From: Curtobacterium sp. L6-1
Lineage (GTDB): Bacteria; Actinomycetota; Actinomycetes; Actinomycetales; Microbacteriaceae
Direction: 5' to 3'
DNA: 64,000 bases
NCBI RefSeq assembly: GCF_018885305.1
Contig: NZ_CP076544.1
Span: 744,001 to 808,000, forward strand
The notes beneath the pieces were generated by a model. That model saw only the letters and a program-made list of their open reading frames with translations, made no database searches and was not told the DNA's origin. A program made the position numbers and the translations under genes. This document shows positions 34,579 through 43,600 of this stretch, piece after piece (position 1 is the first letter of the stretch; every line of letters begins with the position of its first letter).

Positions 34579-36337
34579 ATGAAGCACAACCGGCGTCGTC
34601 TCTGCGCGGTGCTCGGCGCCGCCGGCATCGTCGGGTCGGCAGTCGTGTCGAGCCCCGCGATCGCCGCAGGGCTCCCGACCGTCCCCGCCCGGCACGCGTC
34701 GTCGACCCCGCGGGCCGACCAGCTGCACATCGCGTCCGTCCAGGGGCGCCCGGACCAGGGCGAGGGAGGCTCGCCGTTCTTCGTGGCCGACTCGCTGCAC
34801 CCGGAACTGGTGGCCTCCGGACCGGCGTTCGACCGCTTCGAGGTGGTCACCCGCTACGGCGGCGATCGGATCTGCAGCGTCGGGACGGCGTCTCCGACCG
34901 GTGAGGCACGCTGCGAGCTCGACCTGACCGCGCTGCCCCTCGGCCCCATGGTCGCCCGGGCGCACCGCGACGGCCGGGTGGTGGCGTCGACCGAGTTGAC
35001 GGTCGGGTACCGGCCGGAGTCGCCCGTGATCGACGGGGTGACGCGCACCGACGACGGCGGCTTCGTCATCGCCGGGCACTCGACACTGCAGCACGCGCCG
35101 GAGCGTCTGCGAGCCGCGGTCCGGGCGTACTCCTCGCTCGGCGGGGTGCAGCTCGGCACCGACGGCACGTTCCGTCTGCGGGTCCCGGGCGGCCTCTCAG
35201 GGCGGACGATCGGCGTGTACCTCGACTACGACGGCGCCGTGGGGTCGGTGTCGACGCGCGTCTCCCTGCCCGAGCGCGAGGACGGTGCGCAGCGTCCGCT
35301 GACCGTGACCTCCGTGGGCGGTCCGGCGTCCGGCACGGTCGACGGTCTGTCGCTCTTTTCCACCGCGGACGACCGTCCCGACCTCACCGCCACCGGGCCG
35401 GCGTTCGACCGCTTCACCGTGGTCGACCGGGCGTCCGGCACGACCCTCCTCGACGTGCGTGAGCCGTCGTCGACGGGCGAGGTGTCCGCGCCGCTCGACC
35501 TGTCGTCCGTCCCGGCGGGGCCGTTCGACGCGGTCGCCTGGCGGGACGGCCACCGGGTCGCGGCGACGTCGTTCCAGGTGATCCTGCCTCTGGCGAACGC
35601 CCCCACCGTCGGCGACGTCGATGAGACCGCGACCGGCTTCACCCTGCACGGGGCGATCGACAAGACGCCCACCGGCCGGCGGTTGTTCGCCGAGGTGTCG
35701 CGCGGTGACGACCAGTGGACCGCCAGGGTGCGCGCGGACGGCACCTTCGCGGTCGACCTGCCCGCCGAGCTCGCCGAGACCGAGGTGTCCGTCCGGGTCG
35801 CGTACGTCGGCAGCGCGCACGTCACGTCGCCGTCGATCACCACGACGATCCCGACGCGGTCCGACGCCGGCGAGGGCGGCGACGGCGGCGGACCCGGCAC
35901 CGAGCCGGTCGTCGCGGTCCCGCCGGTCGACGCGGTCGACCCCGGCTTCACGGTCGGCGAGGGCGCCGGCGGCGGTCCGGGCGAGCCGGGAGCCGGCGAC
36001 GGCGACGGCGATGGCGATGGCGAGGACGGTCCCGGTACCCCGTCCGACGGCACCCCCGTCCTCGTCGGTGGCGAGGTCCGGGACGGCCGCTGGGTGGCGG
36101 TCGTGCACACCGCGCCCGAGCTCGACGTCCACCTGACGTCGGCCGGCGGCACCTCCGCGGTCGGACGTGCCGACGAGCACGGGGTCGCCCGCATCCCGAC
36201 GCAGCTGACCGCGTCGTTCGACTTCCCGGTGACCGTCGACGCGTTCCGCTCCCGCTGGGATCGCGTCCGGGTCGAGGCGGTCCTCGGGGACACCGGGGCG
36301 AGCGTCGCCGGCGGTCGAGGTGCCGGTCGAGGGCTGA
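34579..36337 (+). CDS. Secreted Ig-like repeat protein, 3' end apparently frameshifted
   Basis: Exported protein of unknown function. Signal peptide MKHNRRRLCAVLGAAGIVGS to the AxA site (SPAIAAG, about residue 34). Two tandem beta-rich repeats follow, each with a GPAFDRFxVV core (about residues 76-235 and 273-430), then a Gly/Asp/Glu linker (about 432-495) and a third beta domain. No LPXTG or lipobox is seen. In the frame as given there is no stop until 37212, deep inside the opposite gene; the expected TGA at 36335-36337 is one base out of frame. I therefore end it at that TGA and regard the last codons as frameshifted. Confidence 0.65.
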
Positions 36338-36354
36338 CGCCCGCGACCACCGAC

Positions 36355-36396
36355 GGACGGGAGGCACGGTGCCAGCCGGCACCGGGCCTCCCGTCC
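36355..36396. terminator. Terminator, GACGGGAGGC family (copy 4)
   Basis: 19-bp stem GGACGGGAGGCACGGTGCC with one mismatch and a 4-nt loop, between the convergent secreted-protein gene and the carboxylate-amine ligase gene. Its position right after 36337 supports that TGA as the intended stop of the secreted protein. Confidence 0.8.
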
Positions 36397-36428
36397 GCCC
36401 CGCCCCGCGGGATGCGGGGCGCTCGGGG

Positions 36429-37559
36429 TCAGAGCGAGTCGCTGAGCTCCGTGACCAGGTGCTGGACCACGGCGCGGAGGTCGCCGCCGTGCTCCTGCGC
36501 GACCGCGAGCTGCCGCTGGTACGAGGCGCCGCGCTCGATCATCGTGTCGAGGTGGTGCAGCTCCTCCTGGCAGCCGAGCCGTTCGGCGACCGGGTCGAGC
36601 CGGGCGACGAGGTCGTGCACCTCGTCGGTGACCAGCCGCTCGTCGCCGGCGACGTTCGTGATGATCTCGGCCTCCATGCCGTACCGGGCGGCGCGCCACT
36701 TGTTCTCGCGGACGAACCACGGCTGCATCGCCTGCAGCGTCTCGCCGGCGTCCAGGCGGTCCGAGCTCTCGGTGACCAGGCACTGCACGAGCGCGGTGAC
36801 GGCGCCGACCTCGTGCAGGGTCGAGATGCCGTCGGACACGCGGTTCTCGAGCGTGCCCCACCCGGGCGACGGGCGGATGTCCCAACGCAGGTCCTTGACG
36901 CCGTCGACGACCCCGGTGTGCACGAGGTCGCCGACGACCTCCTCGAAGTTCGCCCAGGCGCCGAGCTGCGGCGGCAGGCCACCCGTCGGCAGCTGCTGGA
37001 ACATGAGCGCCCGGTTCGACGCGTACCCGGTGTCGGTCCCGGCCCAGAACGGGCTCGAGGCCGTGAAGGCCTGCAGGTGCGGGACGTACCCGAGCATCGC
37101 GTTCATGATCGGGACGGCCTTGTCGCGGTCGTCGATGCCGACGTGCACGTGCACGCCCCAGATGAGCATCTGCCGACCCCACCAGCGCGTCCGGTCGATG
37201 AGCGTCGTGTAGTGCTCGCTGTCCGGGGTGATCTCCTGCTGGTCCCAGAGCGCGAACGGGTGCGTGCCCGAGCACATCACCTGCGCGCCGAGCGGTTCGG
37301 CGGCGTCGATGACCTCGGTGATGATGCCCGAGAGCTCACGGGTCGCGCTGCCCACCGAACGGTGCACGCCGGAGACGACCTCGACGGTGTTCGTGAGCAG
37401 TTCCTCGGTCACCCGGTCCGCGTCACCGAGCCGCTCCCGGACGGCCGCGAGCACGGCCGGTGCCCGCGGGGTGAGGTCCCCCGTCGCGCGGTCGACGAGG
37501 GGGAGCTCCCACTCGACGCCGATGGTCGACGGAGCGGATTCGGAGAACCGGATGTCCAT
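36429..37559 (-). CDS. YbdK-type carboxylate-amine ligase (glutamate-cysteine ligase family 2)
   Basis: 376 residues. N-terminal STIGVEWELPLVDRATGDL with the family's metal-binding Glu, SGTHPF, the block GVHVHVGIDDRDKAVPIMNAML and RWDIRPSPGWGTLENRVSDG identify the GCS2/YbdK family. Homologues have weak gamma-glutamylcysteine ligase activity in vitro, and related proteins build other gamma-glutamyl or amide products. Actinobacteria generally use mycothiol, so the in vivo product is uncertain. ATG at 37559 starts the fold directly; a CAGGAT lies 6 nt upstream on the minus strand. Confidence 0.9.
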   Translation of the reverse strand: MDIRFSESAPSTIGVEWELPLVDRATGDLTPRAPAVLAAVRERLGDADRVTEELLTNTVEVVSGVHRSVGSATRELSGIITEVIDAAEPLGAQVMCSGTHPFALWDQQEITPDSEHYTTLIDRTRWWGRQMLIWGVHVHVGIDDRDKAVPIMNAMLGYVPHLQAFTASSPFWAGTDTGYASNRALMFQQLPTGGLPPQLGAWANFEEVVGDLVHTGVVDGVKDLRWDIRPSPGWGTLENRVSDGISTLHEVGAVTALVQCLVTESSDRLDAGETLQAMQPWFVRENKWRAARYGMEAEIITNVAGDERLVTDEVHDLVARLDPVAERLGCQEELHHLDTMIERGASYQRQLAVAQEHGGDLRAVVQHLVTELSDSL

Positions 37560-37640
37560 GGGGCCATCCTGCCCGTCCCACCCGGCGGATCGACGGAGAG
37601 CCCGGCGTGTCCGCCCTGACGCGCACCCGGCGTCGTCGCC

Positions 37641-37646
37641 TAGTGT
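37641..37646 (+). promoter_or_regulatory. -10 hexamer of the FMN/FAD oxidoreductase gene (leaderless)
   Basis: TAGTGT, 7 nt before the GTG at 37654; no ribosome site. Confidence 0.5.
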
Positions 37647-37653
37647 TCGTTGC

Positions 37654-39768
37654 GTGACCGCTGTCGTTCCGCCCGTCGCCGACGTGCCCGCCGAGCTCCG
37701 CACCGTCGCCTCGCCCTGGACGCTCGGCCCCCTCCGCCTGCCGAACCGGGTGGTGATGGGGTCGATGCACACCGGGCTCGAGGTCCGCGACGACGGTGGG
37801 GTCGCGATGGCTGCCTTCTACCGGGAGCGCGCGGCCGGGGGAGCCGCCTGCATCATCACCGGCGGCATCGCCGTGAACGACGAGGCCCGCGGCGGCCCCG
37901 ACTTCGCGGTCTTCGGGGTCGACGGCGCCGACGACCGGTTCCGCACCGCGGTCGCGGCCGTGCACGACGAGGGCGGCACGGTCCTCGCGCAGCTCTTCCA
38001 CGCCGGCCGGTACGCGCTTGTCGGCGGACTGCGGGACCGGCACGGCCGACCGCAGCGCGCCGTCGCACCGTCGGCGCTGCCCTGGGCCGCGGCACGGGGC
38101 GTGGTGCCCGAGGAGCTGACCGCCGACGAGGTCGAGCGCACCGTCGCCGACTTCGCCACCGCTGCCCGGACGGCCGCCGACCTCGGGTTCGACGGCGTCG
38201 AGATCATGGCGTCGGAGGGCTACCTCGTCAACCAGTTCCAGTCGCCGCTGACGAACCTGCGCGACGACGAGTGGGGTGGCACCCCCGCCAAGCGCCGACG
38301 GTTCGCCGTCGAGGTCGTCCGCGCCGTCCGCGCCGCCGTCCCGGACCTGGCCGTCACCATCCGGTTGTCCGGCGCCGACCTGATGCCCGGGTCCTCCACG
38401 GACGAGGACGTCGACGCCCTGGTGCTCGACCTGCTGCCGCTCGGGCTCGACGCGATCTCCGTCGGGATCGGTTGGCACGAGTCCCGCACCCCCACGATCC
38501 AGGCAGCGGTGCCGCACGGCGCGTGGATCGAGCAGGCGACCCGCATCGCCGACGTGGTGCGCGCGTCCGACCACCCGCACGTCGCGGTGATCGCCTCGAA
38601 CCGGATGACGGACCTGCGCGACGGCGAGGCCGTGCTCGCCGACGGCCGGATCGACGCCGTGGCGCTCGCCCGGCCGTTCCTCGCGGACGCGGAGATCGTC
38701 GCCCGGTCCCTGACGGGCCGGTTCGACCTCGTGAACACGTGCATCGGCTGCAACCAGGCGTGCCTCGACCGGTCCGTCGTCGGTGCCCCGGTGTCGTGCC
38801 TGGTGAACCCGCGGGCCGCCCGCGAGCTGCTCTTCCCGCTCCGACCGACGGCCGCGCCGAAGCGGGTCGACGTCGTCGGTGGGGGACCGGCCGGGCTCGC
38901 GGCCGCCGTGGACGCAGCGCGCCGCGGGCACGACGTCCGGCTCTGGGAGGCCGCGGACGTGCTGGGTGGCCAGTTCGGTCTGGCGGCGGTCGTCCCCGGC
39001 AAGGAGGACTACGCCGGTCCCGTGCAGGCGGCGCGCGCGGAGCTGGCGGAGCGCGGGGCGACGGTGCACCTCGGTCGGCCGGCCACGATCGCGGACCTGG
39101 CTGACAGCGACGCCGTGGTGCTCGCGTCCGGGGTCGTCCCGCGCGAGGTGACGATCCCGGGCTCCGACCTGCCGCACGTGCTGACGTACGAGCAGACGCT
39201 CGAGGACGGGGTCCCGCCGGGGTCGGTCGCGATCGTCGGCGGTGGCGGGATCGGCGTCGACACCGCAGCCTTCCTCACCGAGTCGTCGGACGAGGCCGTC
39301 CGCGCCGCGGAGTTCGCCGCTCGGTGGGACGTGCCCGTGTCGGACCAGCTCGTCGGCGACCTGCCGCAGCGCCAGCCCACCGTGCCCCGGACGGTCCGGC
39401 CCGGACACCAGGTCACCGTGCTCCGCCGGTCCGGCAAGTTCGGGCAGGGCGTCGGGCTCACCTCGCGCTGGGTGGCGCTCGGTCGGCTCCGCGACGCGGG
39501 CGTCCGGATGGTCGGCGGCGTGCAGGAGTACCTGCGCATCGAGCCGGGCAGGCTGTGGATCCGCGACGAGGCCGGTGCCGAGGTCGCGGTCCCGGCGGAC
39601 GTGGTCGTGCTGTGCGCCGGCCAGGAGGCGCGGGACGACCTGGTCACGGACCTGCGGTCCGCCGCGGTGCCGTTCGCGGTGGTCGGCGGCGCGCGGGACG
39701 CCCGGAGCGTCGACGCGGTGCGCGCCACGAGCGAGGCCCTCGAGGCGGTCCGGGCCCTCGCACCCTAG
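37654..39768 (+). CDS. 2,4-dienoyl-CoA reductase-like NADH:flavin oxidoreductase
   Basis: 704 residues with the architecture of FadH: an old-yellow-enzyme TIM barrel binding FMN (about 1-345; LRLPNRVVMGSMHTGLE, GFDGVEIMASEGYLVNQFQSPLTNLRDDEWGG), a 4Fe-4S site (NTCIGCNQACLD ... VSCLVNP, about 362-390) and a C-terminal NAD(P)/FAD domain (VVGGGPAGLAAAVDA; second GxGxxG in AIVGGGGIGVDTA). This class reduces 2,4-dienoyl-CoA during unsaturated fatty-acid oxidation; trimethylamine dehydrogenase-like enzymes share the layout, so the substrate is inferred. GTG start, apparently leaderless. Confidence 0.9.
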   Translation: MTAVVPPVADVPAELRTVASPWTLGPLRLPNRVVMGSMHTGLEVRDDGGVAMAAFYRERAAGGAACIITGGIAVNDEARGGPDFAVFGVDGADDRFRTAVAAVHDEGGTVLAQLFHAGRYALVGGLRDRHGRPQRAVAPSALPWAAARGVVPEELTADEVERTVADFATAARTAADLGFDGVEIMASEGYLVNQFQSPLTNLRDDEWGGTPAKRRRFAVEVVRAVRAAVPDLAVTIRLSGADLMPGSSTDEDVDALVLDLLPLGLDAISVGIGWHESRTPTIQAAVPHGAWIEQATRIADVVRASDHPHVAVIASNRMTDLRDGEAVLADGRIDAVALARPFLADAEIVARSLTGRFDLVNTCIGCNQACLDRSVVGAPVSCLVNPRAARELLFPLRPTAAPKRVDVVGGGPAGLAAAVDAARRGHDVRLWEAADVLGGQFGLAAVVPGKEDYAGPVQAARAELAERGATVHLGRPATIADLADSDAVVLASGVVPREVTIPGSDLPHVLTYEQTLEDGVPPGSVAIVGGGGIGVDTAAFLTESSDEAVRAAEFAARWDVPVSDQLVGDLPQRQPTVPRTVRPGHQVTVLRRSGKFGQGVGLTSRWVALGRLRDAGVRMVGGVQEYLRIEPGRLWIRDEAGAEVAVPADVVVLCAGQEARDDLVTDLRSAAVPFAVVGGARDARSVDAVRATSEALEAVRALAP

Positions 39769-40037
39769 GACGCCCGGCGCCGTACCGTCGGGCGGACGGG
39801 ACGACGGCGGGGCCCGGGCCCGACGCACGGGGCTCGACGCATCGGGTCCGAGGCATCGGCTCCGACGCGCCGGGGTCGGCGGCTCGCTTCCGGCTCGGGA
39901 ATCTGCAAGAATGAACGGTCGAATCGTGTCCGCTCGACCCTCTATCCAGCGGATCACGTCTCTCCGAGCTTCCACCGTGTGTGCCCCCACGCCCGCGGTT
40001 CCGGTTCAACCACAACACGTACGCAACAGGAGTCATT

Positions 40038-40448
40038 GTGGCTGTCAAGATCCGTCTCAAGCGCCTCGGCAAGATCCGAGCGCCGTACTACCGCATCGTC
40101 GTCGCCGACTCGCGCACCAAGCGCGACGGTCGTGTGATCGAGGAGATCGGCAAGTACCACCCCACCGAGGAGCCCTCGTTCATCGAGGTCCAGTCCGAGC
40201 GTGCGCAGTACTGGCTCAGCGTCGGCGCGCAGCCGACCGAGCAGGTCGCCGCGCTGCTGAAGCTGACCGGTGACTGGGCCAAGTTCAAGGGCGAGAAGGA
40301 CACCGAGTCCAAGGTCAAGGTCCGCGAGCCGAAGCCGGCCTTCACGGTCGACAGCTCGAAGAAGGCCGTCCTCAAGCCCAAGTCGGAGAAGACGGCTCCC
40401 GCCGCTCCGGCCGAGGCCGAGACCGCCGACGAGACGACCGAGGCGTAG
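40038..40448 (+). CDS. rpsP: 30S ribosomal protein S16
   Basis: 136 residues starting with GTG after a CAGGAG ribosome site. Core [24 protein letters not shown] and YHPTEEP... are S16 signatures. The C-terminal 55 residues form a Lys/Ala/Glu-rich extension typical of actinobacterial S16. First gene of rpsP-KH-rimM-trmD. The 269-bp gap upstream holds no gene; a clear promoter could not be assigned. Confidence 0.97.
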   Translation: MAVKIRLKRLGKIRAPYYRIVVADSRTKRDGRVIEEIGKYHPTEEPSFIEVQSERAQYWLSVGAQPTEQVAALLKLTGDWAKFKGEKDTESKVKVREPKPAFTVDSSKKAVLKPKSEKTAPAAPAEAETADETTEA

Positions 40449-40451
40449 TCC

Positions 40452-40688
40452 TTGCTCGAATCCGCGCTGACGCACCTCGTCAAGGGGATCGTCGATCACC
40501 CTGACGACGTGCGCGTCGCCAGCTCCACCTCCGCGCGGGGCGAGGTCCTCGAGGTGCGTGTGCACCCCGAGGACCTCGGCCGCGTGATCGGTCGCGCCGG
40601 TCGCACCGCGAAGGCGCTCCGCACGCTCGTCACGGCCCTGGCCGACGGCAAGCGCGTGCGGGTCGACGTGGTGGACAGCGATTCCTAG
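40452..40688 (+). CDS. KH-domain RNA-binding protein (KhpA-like)
   Basis: 78 residues starting with TTG, three bases after the rpsP stop. A single KH domain of the YlqC/KhpA type with the GxxG loop in GRVIGRAGRTAKALR (about residues 41-55). In Gram-positive bacteria KhpA with KhpB binds many RNAs and affects cell division and elongation; no khpB is in this window. The position between rpsP and rimM is conserved across actinobacteria and firmicutes. Confidence 0.94.
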   Translation: MLESALTHLVKGIVDHPDDVRVASSTSARGEVLEVRVHPEDLGRVIGRAGRTAKALRTLVTALADGKRVRVDVVDSDS

Positions 40689-40707
40689 GGAGACGACCCA
40701 GCTCCGG

Positions 40708-41262
40708 GTGGGTCGCATCACGAAGGCACACGGGCTCAAGGGCGGCATCAAGCTCGAGCTCTACACCGACGACCCGGATCGTCGGTTCGTGCCGGGAGCG
40801 GTCTTCACGCTCCAGGTCCCCGACGACTCTCCCTGGTCGGGGAAGACCATCGCGCTCGAGGAGCTGCGCTGGTACAACTCGCACCCCGTCGCCTTCTTCG
40901 AGGGTGTCGCCGACCGGACCGCCGCCGAGACCCTCGCGCGGGCGATCCTCTGGGTCGAGCAGGACACCGAGGAAGAGACCGGCGAGGACGACGCCTGGTA
41001 CGACCACCAGCTGGTCGGCCTGGCCGTGCTCCGCGACGGCGTGCAGGTGGGCACCGTCGCACGGGTCGACCACATGCCGGCGCAGGACCTGCTCGCGGTC
41101 GACACCGAGACCCGCGGCGAGGTCCTCGTGCCGTTCGTCGCGGCGATCGTCCCCTCGGTCGACCTGGACGCCGGCACCGTCACGGTCACGCCGCCCACGG
41201 GCCTCTTCGAGGAGCCCGAGGACACGAGCCGCCCCGAGACGGTCACCCCCACCGAGAGCTGA
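40708..41262 (+). CDS. rimM: Ribosome maturation factor RimM
   Basis: Assists 30S head maturation and binds S19. 184 residues from the GTG at 40708. N-terminal barrel begins [22 protein letters not shown]; the PRC-barrel half contains [14 protein letters not shown] and [14 protein letters not shown]. Family members usually begin a few residues earlier (xLRVGRI). Here the codons before (ACG ACC CAG CTC CGG) offer no standard start although they encode TTQLR in frame, and AGGGAG at 40687-40692 is better placed for a start near 40699. The true start is therefore uncertain. Confidence 0.92.
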   Translation: MGRITKAHGLKGGIKLELYTDDPDRRFVPGAVFTLQVPDDSPWSGKTIALEELRWYNSHPVAFFEGVADRTAAETLARAILWVEQDTEEETGEDDAWYDHQLVGLAVLRDGVQVGTVARVDHMPAQDLLAVDTETRGEVLVPFVAAIVPSVDLDAGTVTVTPPTGLFEEPEDTSRPETVTPTES

Positions 41263-41264
41263 TC

Positions 41265-41954
41265 GTGCGGATCGACATCGTCACGATCTTCCCCGAGTTC
41301 TTTGGGGTGCTCGACGTCTCGCTGGTCGGGAAGGCCCGGCAGGGCGGTCTGCTCGACCTGCACGTGCACGACCTGCGGTCGTGGACGACCGACCGGCACC
41401 GCACCGTCGACGACACCCCGTACGGCGGCGGTGCCGGCATGGTGATGAAGCCCGAGCCGTGGGCCCAGGCGCTCGACGCCCTGCTCCGGCCGGACGGGTC
41501 GTCGACGCTCGTCGTCCCGACCCCGGCGGGCACCCCCTTCCGGCAGACCATCGCACGCTCCCTCGCCGAGCACGACCACCTCGTCTTCGCCTGCGGGCGG
41601 TACGAGGGGATCGACGCCCGCGTGTTCGAGTGGGCCGCCGCCCGGAGCACCGTCGTCGAGCTGTCCCTCGGCGACTACGTGCTGAACGGCGGCGAGGTCG
41701 CCGCGATGGCGATGATCGAAGCCGTCGGACGACTGGTCCCGGGTGTCGTCGGCAACCCCGAGTCGCTCGTCGAGGAGTCGCACGAGGACGGCCTCCTCGA
41801 GTACCCCTCGTACACCAAGCCGGCCTCGTGGCGCGGGCTCGACGTCCCCGACGTCCTGCTCAGCGGGCACCACGGCCGGGTCGCCACCTGGCGGCACGAG
41901 CAGCAGGTGGAGCGGACGCGGCGCGTCCGGCCCGACCTGCTGCCGGACGCGTAG
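41265..41954 (+). CDS. trmD: tRNA (guanine(37)-N(1))-methyltransferase
   Basis: Methylates G37 next to the anticodon to prevent frameshifting. 229 residues, SPOUT fold. [43 protein letters not shown] and the knot [21 protein letters not shown] are invariant TrmD blocks; [21 protein letters not shown] is near the C-terminus. GTG start two bases after rimM. Two large hairpins follow. Confidence 0.97.
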   Translation: MRIDIVTIFPEFFGVLDVSLVGKARQGGLLDLHVHDLRSWTTDRHRTVDDTPYGGGAGMVMKPEPWAQALDALLRPDGSSTLVVPTPAGTPFRQTIARSLAEHDHLVFACGRYEGIDARVFEWAAARSTVVELSLGDYVLNGGEVAAMAMIEAVGRLVPGVVGNPESLVEESHEDGLLEYPSYTKPASWRGLDVPDVLLSGHHGRVATWRHEQQVERTRRVRPDLLPDA

Positions 41955-42015
41955 CGCTCTCGGCGCAGCGCCTGCCGGGTGGTCTGGCGCTGTCGGAGCC
42001 GGCGGTCCATCGGCA

Positions 42016-42070
42016 CCGCGGAAGCGACAGACTGCCGCCGACCGTTCGAGGTGATCTGTCGCTTCCGCGG
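42016..42070 (+). terminator. Long-armed hairpin downstream of trmD
   Basis: Perfect 16-bp arms CCGCGGAAGCGACAGA and complement with a 23-nt loop, 62 bp after trmD. GATCTGTC also recurs directly right of it (42053-42060 and 42070-42077). It may be an extra terminator or an RNA-processing site. Confidence 0.55.
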
Positions 42071-42083
42071 ATCTGTCCGGGCC

Positions 42084-42131
42084 GACGGACGGGAGGCGCG
42101 GGGCGGGCCGCCACCGCGCCTCCCGTCCGTC
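42084..42131. terminator. Terminator, GACGGGAGGC family (copy 5)
   Basis: Perfect 18-bp stem GACGGACGGGAGGCGCGG with a 12-nt loop between convergent trmD and map; its right arm overlaps the map stop codon. Confidence 0.85.
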
Positions 42132-42921
42132 AGACGGCCGCGTCGGCGCGCTGGGCGCGACGGAGGGTGAGCACCTCGGGGCCGGCCTCGGTCACCGCGA
42201 CCGTGTGCTCGACGTGCGCCGCACGCGAGCCGTCGACGCTGCGCAGGGTCCACCCGTCGTCGTCCTGGACGAGTTCGTCGGTGCCCTGCATGAGCCACGG
42301 TTCGATCGCGACGACGAGGCCGGGACGGAGCTTCAGGCCGCGTCCGGGGCGCCCGTCGTTCGGGACGTGCGGGTCGCCGTGCATCGTCCGTCCGACGCCG
42401 TGGCCGCCGAACTGCAGGTTGACGCCGTACCCGGCCTGCCGGGCGACCGACCCGATGGCAGCCGAGACGTCCCCGAGCTTGTTGCCGGGTGCTGCCTGGG
42501 CGATGCCCGCGGCCAGGCACTGCTCGACCGTGGCGATGAGGCGCTGGTCCTCGTCGCGCTGCGTGCCGACCTGCACCGTCACCGCGGAGTCGGCGACCCA
42601 GCCGTCCACGCTCGCGGCGAAGTCGAGGCTCACCAGGTCTCCGTCGACGAGGACGCGGTCGTACGGGAGGCCGTGCAGGGCGGCGTCGTTGACCGACGTG
42701 CAGAGGTTCTTGCCGAACGGCGACCTGCCGAAGGACGGGTGGTAGTCGACGTAGCAGCTCTCGGCACCGCGGTCGGCGATCATCCGCGCGGCGACGCGGT
42801 CCAGGTCGAGCAGGTTCACGCCGACGTCGACCGTCTCGAGCAGGGCGTCGAGGACGTCGGCGACGAAGCGGCCCGCGACACGCAGTCCGTCGAGTTCGGC
42901 GGGGGTGCGGAGTTCGATCAT
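42130..42921 (-). CDS. map: Methionine aminopeptidase, type I
   Basis: Removes N-terminal Met from nascent proteins. 263 residues, pita-bread fold. Metal ligands are visible in order: Asp in SLDFAASVDGWVADSAVTV (two Asp), His in GHGVGRTMHGDPHV, Glu in VVAIEPWL and Glu in HVEHTVAVTE. ATG at 42921 starts directly on IELRTPAELDGLRVAG. No N-terminal SH3-binding extension is present. A CAGGAT hexamer lies 6 nt before the ATG on the minus strand. Divergent from rplS. Confidence 0.96.
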   Translation of the reverse strand: MIELRTPAELDGLRVAGRFVADVLDALLETVDVGVNLLDLDRVAARMIADRGAESCYVDYHPSFGRSPFGKNLCTSVNDAALHGLPYDRVLVDGDLVSLDFAASVDGWVADSAVTVQVGTQRDEDQRLIATVEQCLAAGIAQAAPGNKLGDVSAAIGSVARQAGYGVNLQFGGHGVGRTMHGDPHVPNDGRPGRGLKLRPGLVVAIEPWLMQGTDELVQDDDGWTLRSVDGSRAAHVEHTVAVTEAGPEVLTLRRAQRADAAV

Positions 42922-43088
42922 GGGTCCATCCTGCCGGTTGGCTGCGGTGTGTCCCGTGTGGCAAGATGGATCTTCGTGCCCTGGCTTGACTCTGCCACGG
43001 GGGAGTCGCCGACACCGGGCACGCATCTCGTACTTTTCCGAATTCGATCCGCGGCGACCCGTGTGCGTCCGCAGGAAGTGACACCATC

Positions 43089-43442
43089 ATGCAGCTGCTC
43101 GACCACGTGACCGCCGGTGCCCTGCGCACCGACCACCCCGACTTCCGCCCCGGCGACACCGTCAAGGTGCACGTCAACATCGTCGAAGGCACGCGCTCGC
43201 GTATCCAGGTGTTCCAGGGCGTCGTCATCGGCCGCCAGGGCCACGGCATCGGCGAGACCTTCACGGTCCGCAAGGTGAGCTTCCAGGTCGGCGTCGAGCG
43301 CATGTTCCCCGTGCACTCGCCGATCATCGACCACGTCGAGATCGTCACCCGCGGTGACGTCCGTCGCGCGAAGCTCTACTACCTCCGCGAGCTCCGCGGC
43401 AAGGCTGCCCGTCGCAAGATCAAGGAGAAGCGCGACAACTGA
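43089..43442 (+). CDS. rplS: 50S ribosomal protein L19
   Basis: 117 residues. [32 protein letters not shown] and [18 protein letters not shown] are the L19 hallmarks; the C-terminus [26 protein letters not shown] is basic. Normal distance from an AGGAAGTGA ribosome site. The next operon member, lepB, starts 158 bp later after a strong hairpin. Confidence 0.97.
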   Translation: MQLLDHVTAGALRTDHPDFRPGDTVKVHVNIVEGTRSRIQVFQGVVIGRQGHGIGETFTVRKVSFQVGVERMFPVHSPIIDHVEIVTRGDVRRAKLYYLRELRGKAARRKIKEKRDN

Positions 43443-43480
43443 TCGCCTTCACAGTGTGCCCCGGTCGACGGGGTCTGCTG

Positions 43481-43524
43481 CGAGCCCCCCGCCGATGTAC
43501 GGTTGTGCAACGGCGGGGGGCTCG
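43481..43524 (+). terminator. Hairpin between rplS and lepB
   Basis: 14-bp perfect arms CGAGCCCCCCGCCG and complement with a 16-nt loop, followed by TCCGTT, 38 bp after rplS. Likely terminator or attenuator separating L19 from signal peptidase. Confidence 0.75.
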
Positions 43525-43600
43525 TCCGTTCCCGGAGCCCGCCGTTCCCGGTGGTCTCGTGTCCCGGAGCGTTCCCGGGGACAGGGCGACGAGAGTGAAG

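Noticed and set aside
36429..37212. Coding continuation of the secreted protein through to 37212
   Set aside because: Composition changes abruptly after 36337, the frame crosses a terminator and is antisense to a gene with clear family motifs.
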